NCBI GenBank assembly: GCA_031432545.1
Contig: JAVKGX010000003.1
Span: 1-57,860, forward strand
Reading direction: 5' to 3'
Length of the DNA stretch: 57,860 nucleotides
Source of the DNA: Armatimonadota bacterium
Lineage (GTDB): Bacteria; Sysuimicrobiota; Sysuimicrobiia; Sysuimicrobiales; Sysuimicrobiaceae
Below the pieces are notes generated by a model. That model had not been told where the DNA came from. It ran no database searches and saw nothing but the letters and a program-made list of their open reading frames with translations. This document shows positions 45,775-55,214 of this stretch, piece by piece (the first letter of the stretch is position 1; each line of letters starts with the position of its first letter). The translations under genes and the position numbers were made by a program.

Positions 45775-46971
45775 TCAGCGGTTCTCCGTCAGTGTTCGCG
45801 GCTTCGTGCTCTGGGATCTCCGGACGTAGGGTACCGCGCCCTCTCCCAGGATCTGCCTGCGCAGCTTCTCTAGGGTGGCTGCGAACTCCACGAGGTCGGC
45901 GTCGGACCGCACCCCGGCTTCCAGCACCTGCAGCGCGCGGCGGAACCCCCCTCGGTCGCGTTCGGACAGGCGGGACGCGATGACCTCGGGTCCGGATGCG
46001 GCGCTCAGCCCGAGTCTGGGCGCCACCTCCCGGCGCCAGTGGTCCCACAGCGCAGTGGCGGCGGCACGGCGCGCTCCGGCACGGCGATACAGGCTGGCCA
46101 TGGAGTGCACGTACTCGACCGCGTAGCGGGTGCGCTCCGGCTCAGGCAGCGGCACCGGAGGCCCCAGGTGGGACCCGGCCGACAGTGCGAGCAGCGCGGC
46201 CGCGAGGGCGACCTGCACCAGGCCCCAACCCACGTTGCCTCCGAGCAGGCGCGACCAAGGGCTGCGCGGCTGGCCTCCGAAGCCGTGGACCACCTCGTCG
46301 AACGCGACCGCTCGCCCGTCTGCGTAACGGAAGAGCAGGTTGGCGGCCAGGACTGCGTTGTCTTCGGCGGCCAGGTGGCGGTTGGTGAACAGGTGGCTGT
46401 CGGCGATCACAACGACCCGGCCGGCCCCCAGACGGTGCTCGGTGATCAGCGGACCCGCTGAATCGGCCAGCAGCACCGTCCCCGGCCGCCCGCGCACGCC
46501 CGTGGTGACCCAGACCCGGCGCACGTCGCGCGCCACGTCGGGTGTGCCCCACACCTGGCGGACACGACCGGCCGGCGGTGCCAGCGCAGCCGCCCGCCGG
46601 TTGGAGGGTTCGCCGAGGAAGGGCGCCTGGTCGGGGTGTCCCTGGTAGATCAGCGTCCCACCGCTGCGCACCCAACGCGCGATCGCCGGATCACGCGAGG
46701 GGACGGTCGCCGGCGTCGTCCACAGTACGGCGATGCGCGGCGCGAGCTCGTCGTAGGGATCGCGCCAGGCGAACGCGCGGATGCCCATGCGCTGGGCCAG
46801 CAACAGCACAGCGCGCATACCGCTTTCGGTGCTGTTGAACGTGCTGAAGGGTACAGGCGCCTGCACGGGCGGGCGCTGCTGCACGATGCGGGCGTTCAGC
46901 CACCACAGGGCGGCCAGGGCTCCTGCCACCAGGAGCATCTGCGCGATCCCGATCTTCTGACGTATGGTCAT
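45775..46971 (-). CDS. DUF4350 domain membrane protein
   Basis: The 398-residue protein has an N-terminal membrane anchor (IGIAQMLLVAGALAALWWLN), then an extracytoplasmic domain with PFSTFNSTESGMRAVLLLAQRMG, VRSGGTLIYQGHPDQ and DSHLFTNRHLAAEDNAVLAANL. A second hydrophobic segment follows (VGWGLVQVALAAALLALSAG, about residues 255-275) and then a helical cytoplasmic tail with EYVHSMASLYRRAGARRAAA. The layout matches DUF4350 proteins of MoxR clusters. Start ATG 46971 overlaps the stop of the upstream DUF4129 gene by 4 nt (ATGA). Confidence 0.83.
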   Translation of the reverse strand: MTIRQKIGIAQMLLVAGALAALWWLNARIVQQRPPVQAPVPFSTFNSTESGMRAVLLLAQRMGIRAFAWRDPYDELAPRIAVLWTTPATVPSRDPAIARWVRSGGTLIYQGHPDQAPFLGEPSNRRAAALAPPAGRVRQVWGTPDVARDVRRVWVTTGVRGRPGTVLLADSAGPLITEHRLGAGRVVVIADSHLFTNRHLAAEDNAVLAANLLFRYADGRAVAFDEVVHGFGGQPRSPWSRLLGGNVGWGLVQVALAAALLALSAGSHLGPPVPLPEPERTRYAVEYVHSMASLYRRAGARRAAATALWDHWRREVAPRLGLSAASGPEVIASRLSERDRGGFRRALQVLEAGVRSDADLVEFAATLEKLRRQILGEGAVPYVRRSQSTKPRTLTENR

Positions 46972-47585
46972 GCCGCAGCCTGTGCACGTTCGACCGCGTC
47001 GCACAACCGGTCCGCCTGCGCGTACGTCTCCGGCCCGGCCTGCGCCATGCCGTACCACACACGCTCGAACACCGTCGTCGCCTCCCACAGCGGCGCGCCG
47101 ACCGGTTCTGTCCGCAACACCGCCACCGCCTCCCAGTTCGTCCGCGCCGGACAGGGCGGCAGCGCACCTCGTCGCTCCAGTTCCGCCAGCATGGCGCGGT
47201 AGCGCGCCCGTACGGCGTCCCGGTAACGTCCCGCCGCAGCGAGCGCCGCCGCGGCGGCCCGGGCGACCTCCGGGTCACCGTCCTCGGTTTCAGGTTGGGG
47301 CGAGGTATGCGCCGCGCGCGACCTGTGGGCCATCCGAATGTGCGTGCGGCGGAGCAGCAATGCGACGGCGACCACCGAGAGCAACGCGACCACCACCGCC
47401 GCCGCGCCGCCGGCGGACAGCCCGCCGGTGGGCAAGACGATCGTGTCCCACCACCGCGCGACCTGCTCGAGCAGCTGCTGCCACAGACTCTGGACCGGGT
47501 CGGGCCGCAGCCCCTCCACTGCTTCGGCGGCCCAGCGCCGGATCTGGTCCGCAGCGGGGCGCGCCGCAGCCGCCACCGCGATCAC
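46968..47585 (-). CDS. DUF4129 domain membrane protein
   Basis: The 205-residue protein has one central transmembrane helix (AAAVVVALLSVVAVALLLRR, about residues 60-80). The cytoplasmic C-terminal helical domain contains AGRYRDAVRARYRAMLAELE and NWEAVAVLRTEP, ending with a TTVFERVWYGMAQAGPETY segment typical of DUF4129. It is short for the family because no transglutaminase domain is attached. Start GTG 47585 overlaps the upstream gene by 4 nt, and its stop overlaps the next start. Function unknown; linked to the MoxR complex by position. Confidence 0.8.
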   Translation of the reverse strand: MIAVAAAARPAADQIRRWAAEAVEGLRPDPVQSLWQQLLEQVARWWDTIVLPTGGLSAGGAAAVVVALLSVVAVALLLRRTHIRMAHRSRAAHTSPQPETEDGDPEVARAAAAALAAAGRYRDAVRARYRAMLAELERRGALPPCPARTNWEAVAVLRTEPVGAPLWEATTVFERVWYGMAQAGPETYAQADRLCDAVERAQAAA

Positions 47586-48472
47586 CCTGCCACCTCGGGC
47601 GCCCCCCGCCGCAGGTCCCGCGCGAGGATCTGCAGATCCAAGCCTTCCTTGCGCACGCGCAGGTCGTAGTACAGCAGTGTCATCCCCGCCATCCGCATGG
47701 GCTCCAGCACGACGCCGATCAGCGCGTACAGCAGCTGTCCTGCCCCGGCGACGTCCTCCGTCCGCACGCCCACTGCGGCGAACCGCAGCGCCAGCGTGCC
47801 CACGGCGACGGCTGCGACCTGTACGACGGAGATCAGCAGCGACAGCAGCAGCAGGATGGCGAACGCCTTCCAGCCGAAACCCGCGGTCAGCCGCCAGGAC
47901 CGCTGCAGGGATGCCACCGCACCCAGACGTTCGACGACGACCGCCTGCGGAAACAGTTGCCAGCGCACGTAGATCAGCACGATCGCCACCAGCGCGGCCG
48001 CGGCCGCCAGCGCGGCGATCGCGACGGCGCCCGGCAGAAAGCCGGGTACGAGCGCACCGGCCGCCATCGGCGCGACGAACAGCAGCACGGTCGTGCCGAG
48101 GATCGCGCTCACCGACAGCACGAGCAAAAAGACGACCGCCAGCAGCGTGGTGGCGTGTCCCAGCATCCGGCGCAGGGCGTCGCCGACCCGCACGGTGCGG
48201 CCGAGCACGTGTTCGCTGGCGGCGTAGGCGAGCATCCCGGACCCGAGCGGGTAGGCGGTGAAGAAGAACAACAGGGACGACAACCCGCCCGCTTGCGATG
48301 CGATCTCCGGCAGGTTCACGCGCGGTGACAGGGTGCCGACCAACAGGTAGACGAGGACGTAAAACGGCAGGTAGACGGCCGCGGTCATCAACACGAACGG
48401 GACAAAATTGTCACGATACAGACGCACCGCACCGTCGAGGATCTCTCCGATCCGCAGCGGCCGCAGATGCAT
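47582..48472 (-). CDS. Multi-pass membrane protein heading the MoxR operon
   Basis: The 296-residue protein has about six hydrophobic segments. The N-terminus LRPLRIGEILDGAVRLYRDNF is typical of the membrane domain seen in GlpQ-type phosphodiesterase/UPF0259-like proteins. Further: RVGDALRRMLGHATTLLAVV and QAVVVERLGAVASLQRSWRL, where the VxEx3AxxRS-type stretch is characteristic. The start is ATG 48472. It is the first gene of the operon and its stop overlaps DUF4129 by 4 nt. It lacks any catalytic domain, and its role is unknown. The htrA gene is divergent, 110 bp away. Confidence 0.78.
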   Translation of the reverse strand: MHLRPLRIGEILDGAVRLYRDNFVPFVLMTAAVYLPFYVLVYLLVGTLSPRVNLPEIASQAGGLSSLLFFFTAYPLGSGMLAYAASEHVLGRTVRVGDALRRMLGHATTLLAVVFLLVLSVSAILGTTVLLFVAPMAAGALVPGFLPGAVAIAALAAAAALVAIVLIYVRWQLFPQAVVVERLGAVASLQRSWRLTAGFGWKAFAILLLLSLLISVVQVAAVAVGTLALRFAAVGVRTEDVAGAGQLLYALIGVVLEPMRMAGMTLLYYDLRVRKEGLDLQILARDLRRGAPEVAG

Positions 48473-48582
48473 TCATCACCTCTTCACGGGGGATGTTCAA
48501 CAGTAGTGATATCGCCTCGGGCAGAGTGGGCATCTCGCCCGGGCCCGTGAGATGATGCAATTGTGTGAGGTGGATGGATCCC

Positions 48583-49758
48583 ATGTCTACGACACCGTAC
48601 CGAGTCTACACACCGCCGCCGCCGGAGGCACCGCCCCCGCCCCCTCCGCCCAGGCGCGGGATGGGATCGGGGACCGTCGTCCTGATCGTGCTGCTGTCCC
48701 TCGTCGGGGGTGCCCTCGGTGGCTACTTCGCCCCCCGGGCGCTCCCGCAGGCCCCACCGCAGTGGTCGCCCGGTCAACCCGCCTCGCCTGTGACGCCCGG
48801 CGCCGGTGTTACGCGCGTCGAGCGCGAGGAGTCGGTCGTCATCCGGGTGGTCGAGCAGGTGCGGCCCGCGGTGGTGAACATCCGAACCGTGGCGGTCACG
48901 CCCGACTTCTTCGGCCAGCTCTTCCCGCGGCAGGGTGCCGGCTCCGGCGTCATCGTCAGCCCGGACGGCTACATCCTCACGAACGACCACGTCGTCCGCG
49001 GCGCGCGGGAGATCAAGGTCACGCTGCTCAACGGCCGGACGCTCGACGGGCGGATCGTGGGGACCGATCCCCTGTCCGACCTCGCCGTGCTCAAAGTCGA
49101 CAGCCAGGACAGGCTGCCGGCCGCCGAGCTGGGCGATTCGCAGGCCCTCAAGGTTGGCCAGATGGCCATCGCCATCGGCAACCCGTTCGGTCTGGGCAGC
49201 ACGGTGACGGTCGGCGTGGTCAGCGCCCTGAACCGCACGATCCGCGACCCCGCCAGCGGGGTCTCGCTGGACAACCTGATCCAGACGGACGCGCCCATCA
49301 ACCCCGGCAACAGCGGAGGTCCGCTGGTCAACAGCGCCGGCCAGGTGATCGGCATCAACACCGCGATCATCCCGCAGGCGCAGGGGATCGGCTTTGCGAT
49401 CCCTTCGTCGGTCGCCCGCACGATCATGGATCAGCTGATCCGCACCGGAACGGTGCAGCGCCCGTTTTTCGGCATCGCCTACATCGAGATCACCCCCGAG
49501 GTCGCCTCCGCTTACGGGCTCGCCGCAGACCACGGCGTGCTCGTGCAGCAGGTCGTGCCCGGCAGTGGGGCGGAGCGGGCCGGCATCCGTCCGCTGGACA
49601 TCCTCGTGGAACTGGACGGACGGAAGATCGAGCGCGGTGCCGACTTCCAGGGAGAGATCTTCAACCGCAAGGTGGGCGACACCGTCCGGGTCACCGTCCT
49701 GCGCGGTGGGCAGCGCCTGTCGCTCGACGTGACGCTCGGCCAGCGGCCGCCCCAGTGA
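48583..49758 (+). CDS. HtrA/DegP-like serine protease with PDZ domain
   Basis: Membrane-anchored extracytoplasmic quality-control protease, about 391 residues. A short Pro-rich cytoplasmic start is followed by one TM helix (VVLIVLLSLVGGALGGYF, about residues 33-50), a Pro-rich linker, then a trypsin-like domain with the full triad: His in ILTNDHVVRGA, Asp in DPLSDLAVLKVD, Ser in PINPGNSGGPLVN. One PDZ domain follows (FGIAYIEITPEVA to LGQRPPQ, with VPGSGAERAGIRPLDILVEL). ATG 48583 is chosen with GAGGTGG 9 nt upstream; GTG 48565 is an in-frame alternative. It is convergent with glpX. Confidence 0.93.
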   Translation: MSTTPYRVYTPPPPEAPPPPPPPRRGMGSGTVVLIVLLSLVGGALGGYFAPRALPQAPPQWSPGQPASPVTPGAGVTRVEREESVVIRVVEQVRPAVVNIRTVAVTPDFFGQLFPRQGAGSGVIVSPDGYILTNDHVVRGAREIKVTLLNGRTLDGRIVGTDPLSDLAVLKVDSQDRLPAAELGDSQALKVGQMAIAIGNPFGLGSTVTVGVVSALNRTIRDPASGVSLDNLIQTDAPINPGNSGGPLVNSAGQVIGINTAIIPQAQGIGFAIPSSVARTIMDQLIRTGTVQRPFFGIAYIEITPEVASAYGLAADHGVLVQQVVPGSGAERAGIRPLDILVELDGRKIERGADFQGEIFNRKVGDTVRVTVLRGGQRLSLDVTLGQRPPQ

Positions 49759-49798
49759 GGGGACGCGCCATCGAGGGTCGGCGGCCCGCCGTCTGCGG

Positions 49799-50770
<972 letters not shown>

Positions 50771-50844
50771 GAGGCGCCCCCCTGACCGTCAGCGGTCCTC
50801 TTTGGTATTCGACGGAGCGCGGTGGCTTCCCGCCGGGCCGGTGG

Positions 50845-52674
50845 CTACATCATCTCCGGTGCAGGGACTCCGAGCAGGTCCAGTCCGGTGCGCAGGACGT
50901 CGCGCACCTGACGGGTGAGAGCGAGGCGCGCGCCGCGCAACCCGGGCGGCGCGTGGATCACCGAGGTGGCCGAGCTCCCGTCGGGGTTGCGGGCGTTGTA
51001 GTAGGCGTTCCAGGCGGCGCTGAGGTCGAGCAGATACTGGGCGAGGATGTGCGGCGTGCGTTCTGCGGCCGACGAGAGCACCGCTTCGGGGAACCCCAGC
51101 AACGCCTTCGCCAGCCCGACTTCGTACGACGTCACGAGGTCGTAGTCGGGGGCTTCTGTCGACAGCCCCGCGTCGGCGGCCTTTCGGAGGATCGAGTCGG
51201 CGCGGGCATGCGCGTACTGCACGTACGGCCCGGAGTCACCGTCGAACGACAGCGCCTGCTCCCAACGGAAGTCGATCTGCCGTCGTGGCTCCGTCTTGAC
51301 CATCGCAAACCGCAGCGCACCGATGCCGACTGTCTCGGCCACGCCGTCGGGGTCGGGATGGTCAGGGTTTTTCTCGGCAACCACGGTTCGAGCCCGTCGG
51401 ACCGCCTCCGCGACGAGGTCGTCGACCGAGATCGTATGCCCCCGTCGACCGGAGATGCGCCTGCCCTCCAGCGTCACCGTCTCGTAGGCGAGGTGGTGGG
51501 CGCGCTGGGCCAGATCGGGACGGCCGGCCACCGCGAGCGCGGTGCGGACGACGAGCTGCGGATAGCTCTGGGTCACGTCGATGACGTTGATCGTCTCGTC
51601 GCAGCCGCCGAACGGCATGTCCGGCTTGCCCTCGGGCACCGTCGTGTACAGCGGCCTTCCCGACGGCTGCGTGTCGAACCGCGCGTAGGCCAAGCCTCCC
51701 AGCAACCCCATCTTCCAAAACTGGAACGCGATGTCCTTGGCCGGATACGTTGCGGTCCCGTCGGACCTCAGCAGTACGAGGTAGGGGTCTTCCAGCCCTG
51801 CCACGAACGGGGAGGTGTCCATCACCAGCGCGCCGGCGTACTTGCCCTCGGTGGGCCGGAAGACGTGCGGGTTGCGTTCCAGCAGGGCGATCGCCTGGTG
51901 CAGGAGCCCGCTGCGGACGATGTCGGACTCCCACACGAGCAGGTCGTACTCGGCGCCCAGGCGCCATATCGTCTGCAGTTGCGCCCGGAGGATCCGCTCG
52001 ACCTCCCCGCGCAGTTCACCCGACTCCAGACGGTGGATCGTCTGGCGGATCCCCGGTTCCAGCTCGGCGAGGCGTGCTGCGTCCTCCATGTCGCGGTGCA
52101 ACCGGACGTAGGCTTCGCCCACCCAGTGGTCGTACTTGCGGGTCCCGTCGTGGCGCAGTCCGTAGTGGCGGACGGCGAACAGCGACTCGGCGACCTGCCG
52201 ACCGGTGTCGTCGATATAGTTCGTGACCTCGACGCGGTGGCCGGCGTAGGCCAGGATGCGGGCGATCGCGTCACCCAGCGCCACGTTGCGCAGGTGGCCC
52301 ACATGCAGCTCCTTGTTAGGGTTGACCGAGGAGTGCTCGACCATGACCTTGCCGGGCCGGTGCGGGAATGGCTCCAGCGGTCGCGCTGCGGCTTGCGTGA
52401 GGTGGCCGGGTTCGAACGTGAAGTTCAGGTAGCCCCCGGCGGCCTCGACGCGGCGCACGCCGTGCGGGGGCTCGATCGCGGAGGCGAGTTCGGCCGCGAT
52501 CTGTGCCGGTGGTCGGCGCAGCATCCTGGCGAGGGTGAAAGCGACCGGCGTGCCGTAGTCTCCGGGTCGCTCGGGGGGTGTGGGCTGGAGTCGGATCTCG
52601 ACGGACGCATCCGCGCCGATCGCCGCGACCGCACGCCGGATCGCTTGTCGGAGGTCGGCCTGCACGTCGTGCAT
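50845..52674 (-). CDS. argS: Arginyl-tRNA synthetase
   Basis: Charges tRNA-Arg. About 609 residues. N-terminal Arg-S domain to about 110, then VEHSSVNPNKELHVGHLRN with the class I HIGH motif, NYIDDTGRQVAESL, FGGCDETINVID, and a KMSKS-like loop at RRISGRRGHTISVDDL, where Ile replaces the Met. The anticodon-binding DALR domain forms the C-terminus. The start is ATG 52674; the longer open frame is a shadow of the opposite-strand gene. A TACGAT box lies 7 nt before the ATG, suggesting a leaderless transcript. It is divergent from the coiled-coil protein gene. Confidence 0.95.
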   Translation of the reverse strand: MHDVQADLRQAIRRAVAAIGADASVEIRLQPTPPERPGDYGTPVAFTLARMLRRPPAQIAAELASAIEPPHGVRRVEAAGGYLNFTFEPGHLTQAAARPLEPFPHRPGKVMVEHSSVNPNKELHVGHLRNVALGDAIARILAYAGHRVEVTNYIDDTGRQVAESLFAVRHYGLRHDGTRKYDHWVGEAYVRLHRDMEDAARLAELEPGIRQTIHRLESGELRGEVERILRAQLQTIWRLGAEYDLLVWESDIVRSGLLHQAIALLERNPHVFRPTEGKYAGALVMDTSPFVAGLEDPYLVLLRSDGTATYPAKDIAFQFWKMGLLGGLAYARFDTQPSGRPLYTTVPEGKPDMPFGGCDETINVIDVTQSYPQLVVRTALAVAGRPDLAQRAHHLAYETVTLEGRRISGRRGHTISVDDLVAEAVRRARTVVAEKNPDHPDPDGVAETVGIGALRFAMVKTEPRRQIDFRWEQALSFDGDSGPYVQYAHARADSILRKAADAGLSTEAPDYDLVTSYEVGLAKALLGFPEAVLSSAAERTPHILAQYLLDLSAAWNAYYNARNPDGSSATSVIHAPPGLRGARLALTRQVRDVLRTGLDLLGVPAPEMM

Positions 52675-52681
52675 ACCCAGG

Positions 52682-52687
52682 ATCGTA
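52682..52687 (-). promoter_or_regulatory. -10 box for a likely leaderless argS transcript
   Basis: On the minus strand TACGAT is followed by seven bases (CCTGGGT) and the argS ATG. The hexamer fits TANNNT, and no SD lies in the short gap. Confidence 0.4.
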
Positions 52688-52740
52688 GCAGACGGGACGG
52701 CCGCGCCGTACCGAGACAGTGCCCGCCGGGGTGGGGATGT

Positions 52741-52746
52741 TATAAT
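52741..52746 (+). promoter_or_regulatory. Consensus -10 box TATAAT, likely leaderless start for the gene at 52753
   Basis: A perfect TATAAT in GC-rich surroundings, followed by GCGACC and then GTG 52753. Normal start-site spacing puts the first transcribed base at the start codon. No obvious -35 hexamer is visible 16-18 bp upstream. Confidence 0.55.
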
Positions 52747-52752
52747 GCGACC

Positions 52753-53103
52753 GTGGCGATGGCCCGCGAGTTTTTGGACAAGGTCGTCCGGTCGGTCAAG
52801 GAGGGGGCGACCTCGGTGGCGCGCGAGTCGGAGAGGCTCGCGCGCATGGCGCGCGTGCGGCTGGAGATCGGAAACCTGCAGGCCAAGCTGAACAGCCACT
52901 ATGAAGAGATCGGCCGTCTGGTGCACGCGCGGTTCCGGTCTGGGTCGCTCGCCGATCCCGATCTCGCCGGGCTGTGCGCGCAGGCCGAGGACGTCGACCG
53001 GCAGATCCAGCGCCTTGAGCACGAACTCGGAGAGCTCCGGGCTTCGGAGGGCAAGCCCGAGGCGCAGGCTGCCGACGCTGCAACCGAGTCGCGCGAGGAC
53101 TGA
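52753..53103 (+). CDS. Small coiled-coil protein of unknown function
   Basis: About 116 residues, almost wholly helical and highly charged. Phrases such as REFLDKVVRSVKEGATSVAR, ARVRLEIGNLQAKLNSHYEE and VDRQIQRLEHELGELRASEG have heptad character. The layout resembles small cytoplasmic proteins with a short zinc-ribbon-like tail in other genomes, but no CxxC pair is present here. The start is GTG 52753 or ATG 52759; a perfect TATAAT six bases upstream of the GTG favours a leaderless message. The SLH-BsuPI gene follows after 64 bp on the same strand. Confidence 0.75.
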   Translation: MAMAREFLDKVVRSVKEGATSVARESERLARMARVRLEIGNLQAKLNSHYEEIGRLVHARFRSGSLADPDLAGLCAQAEDVDRQIQRLEHELGELRASEGKPEAQAADAATESRED

Positions 53104-53167
53104 CCGCTCGCGGCCCGCTCGATCCCCCAGTCGCGACGTTTCGAAACCCAGGAGGACCGTGGAAGCG

Positions 53168-54424
53168 ATGAAGCGTCTTGCCGTTCGCACGCTAGTAGCC
53201 CTGCTGGTCACCGCGCTCGCGGGAGCAGCGGTGGCTGCACAGATCTACACCGACGTCGCCGGCCGGCCTGAGCAGCGGATGCTCGAGAAACTGGCGGCCC
53301 GGGGTGTCTTCGAGATCCCCCAGGACCGACGGTTCCGCCCTGACGACAAGATCAACCGGCTGGACTTCGTCCTGGCGCTGGGCCGTGCGGTGGGCCTGCG
53401 GGAAGGTGGAGGCACGCTGCCGGAGTACCGGGACCTGAACGAGATCCCCGCGGCGGCCCGCGGGATGCTGGCGGCGCTCGTCCATTCCGGGACGGTGAAC
53501 CAGACCACCGCGGTGCGGCGCACGCAGGAGATCGAGGTCATCATGGAGACCGACAAGGGTACCTATGGCCCGGGAGAGAACATCCGCCTGCGGCTGTGGG
53601 TGCGCAACACGTCGGGCCGGGCGGTCGAGCTGGAGTTTCCGACCTCGCAGCAGTTCGACTTCATCATCCGCAACCAGGCCGGCGCGGAGGTCGCCCGCTG
53701 GTCGCTGGGCCAGCAGTTCACGACGCAGGGGTTGCGGCTGACGGTGCAGCCCAACCAGCGGGTCCTAGTGGGCGAGACAGCGGGGTGGCGGCAGCTGGAT
53801 CAGAACGACCGGCCCGTCCCACCCGGACGCTACGAGATCATCGGCGTGGTGACCTCCCGGCCCCAGCTCGCGCCGGTGACGATCTTCTACACGAAGGGGT
53901 TCGTTTCTGCATTTCCGGACAACACCTTCCGTCCGCGCGCCGACATCTCGCGCGCTGAGGTCGCCGAGTACGCGATCCGGGCTTCGGGGCTGGAGCAGGA
54001 GGCGATGGCCAAGCGCGGCAGCACCATCCAGGCCGCCGACGCCGCCGACGTGAAGGCCGAGCACCGGGGCTACGTGGCTTTGGGGATCGAGCGCAGGATG
54101 CTGGCGCTGGCCAACAACCGGGTGCGGCCCAACGAGCCGGCCACGCGCCTGGACGCCGCGGTCGCCCTCGACGTCGTGATGGAGGTGCTGGGCCGCTACA
54201 ACTTCATCAAGGGACGGCTGCGCGCCATCCAGCCCGGCAACCCGGCCATCCTGTCGATCTCCGAGGGGGCCACCATCCGCAACTTTCGACTCTCGCCGGT
54301 CCTCGCCGTCTATCGCAACGACCGGCCGGCGCAGCTGGGCGACTTGAAACCGAACGACGAATTGGCGATGCTGGTGCAGGGAGACGTCGGGGACGTGACG
54401 TATATCGAGGCGAAGGGTCCGTAG
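53168..54424 (+). CDS. Secreted SLH-BsuPI-SLH protein
   Basis: The 418-residue exported protein. Signal peptide MKRLAVRTLVALLVTALAGA plus VAA; SLH domain at about 26-105 (YTDVAGRPEQRMLEKLAARG, DRRFRPDDKINRLDFVLALG); BsuPI-like beta domain at about 120-225 (YGPGENIRLRLWVRNTSGR and PVPPGRYEIIGVV); second SLH region at about 230-335 (FVSAFPDNTFRPRADISRAE, RVRPNEPATRLDAAVALDV); C-terminal small beta region. SLH domains bind pyruvylated cell-wall polymers, so it is probably a surface protein. The BsuPI domain sits as an insertion between SLH units. Start ATG 53168 has GGAGG upstream. The transaldolase gene follows after 3 bp. Confidence 0.85.
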   Translation: MKRLAVRTLVALLVTALAGAAVAAQIYTDVAGRPEQRMLEKLAARGVFEIPQDRRFRPDDKINRLDFVLALGRAVGLREGGGTLPEYRDLNEIPAAARGMLAALVHSGTVNQTTAVRRTQEIEVIMETDKGTYGPGENIRLRLWVRNTSGRAVELEFPTSQQFDFIIRNQAGAEVARWSLGQQFTTQGLRLTVQPNQRVLVGETAGWRQLDQNDRPVPPGRYEIIGVVTSRPQLAPVTIFYTKGFVSAFPDNTFRPRADISRAEVAEYAIRASGLEQEAMAKRGSTIQAADAADVKAEHRGYVALGIERRMLALANNRVRPNEPATRLDAAVALDVVMEVLGRYNFIKGRLRAIQPGNPAILSISEGATIRNFRLSPVLAVYRNDRPAQLGDLKPNDELAMLVQGDVGDVTYIEAKGP

Positions 54425-54427
54425 GCG

Positions 54428-55105
54428 ATGAAGTTCTTCCTGGACACCGCCAACGTCGAACAGGTCCGCACGGCGGCCTCGTGGGGCATCCTGGACGGTG
54501 TGACGACCAACCCCACGCTCGTCGCCCGGGAAGGGCGGGAGCACAGGGCTTTGATCCAGGAGATCGCGCGCTACGTGCGGGGGCCGATCAGCGTGGAAAC
54601 CACGAGCCTCGACGCCGAGGGCATGGTCCGGGAGGCAGAGGAGTTCGTGGGCTGGGTGGACAACGTGGTGGTCAAGGTCCCCATGACCCCGGAGGGGTTG
54701 CGGGCGGTCGTGGCGCTGCGTGACCGCAACATCCGCACCAATGTGACCCTGGTGTTCACGCCGATGCAGGCGTTGCTGGCGGCCAAGGCGGGTGCGTACT
54801 TCGTGAGCCCGTTCGTGGGCCGCCTGGACGACATCGGCCACGTCGGCATGGACGTCGTGCGCGACGCGGTCGAGATCCTCCAGTCGTACGGTTACGACAC
54901 GCAGGTGCTGGCCGCCAGCCTGCGCAGTCCCCTGCACGTGCTGGAGGCAGCCCGAGCCGGCGCCGACATCGCGACGATGCCGTTCGCCACGCTGGAGTCG
55001 CTGTTCCGACACCCCCTGACTGACCAGGGGATCGAGCGGTTCTTGGCGGATTGGCGCAGACTGCAGGCGGAGCTGGAAGACCGCCGCGCGAAGGTCGGCA
55101 GCTAA
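54428..55105 (+). CDS. tal: Transaldolase, small TalC/FSA type
   Basis: Moves a dihydroxyacetone unit in the non-oxidative pentose phosphate pathway. The 225-residue TIM-barrel protein begins [20 protein letters not shown]; it has [13 protein letters not shown], the Schiff-base Lys in [12 protein letters not shown], and [14 protein letters not shown]. In [12 protein letters not shown] a Glu stands where fructose-6-phosphate aldolase has Gln, which favours transaldolase over aldolase (from memory of the family). The start is ATG 54428, 3 bp after the SLH gene; rho follows 109 bp downstream. Confidence 0.92.
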   Translation: MKFFLDTANVEQVRTAASWGILDGVTTNPTLVAREGREHRALIQEIARYVRGPISVETTSLDAEGMVREAEEFVGWVDNVVVKVPMTPEGLRAVVALRDRNIRTNVTLVFTPMQALLAAKAGAYFVSPFVGRLDDIGHVGMDVVRDAVEILQSYGYDTQVLAASLRSPLHVLEAARAGADIATMPFATLESLFRHPLTDQGIERFLADWRRLQAELEDRRAKVGS

Positions 55106-55214
55106 CCTCCGACGGAGTTTCGCCGCAGGCGATCCCGAACACTCGCATCGAGAAGGACACCGACCGGGCGGGATGGCTCCGCGCCGGGTCGCCGCCTACG
55201 GAGGTGGGGTCAAC

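Noticed and set aside
50953-52740. Upstream extension of the coiled-coil ORF on the plus strand, opposite argS
   Set aside because: argS motifs are unambiguous on the minus strand, and a TATAAT-GTG start at 52741-52753 marks the real gene.
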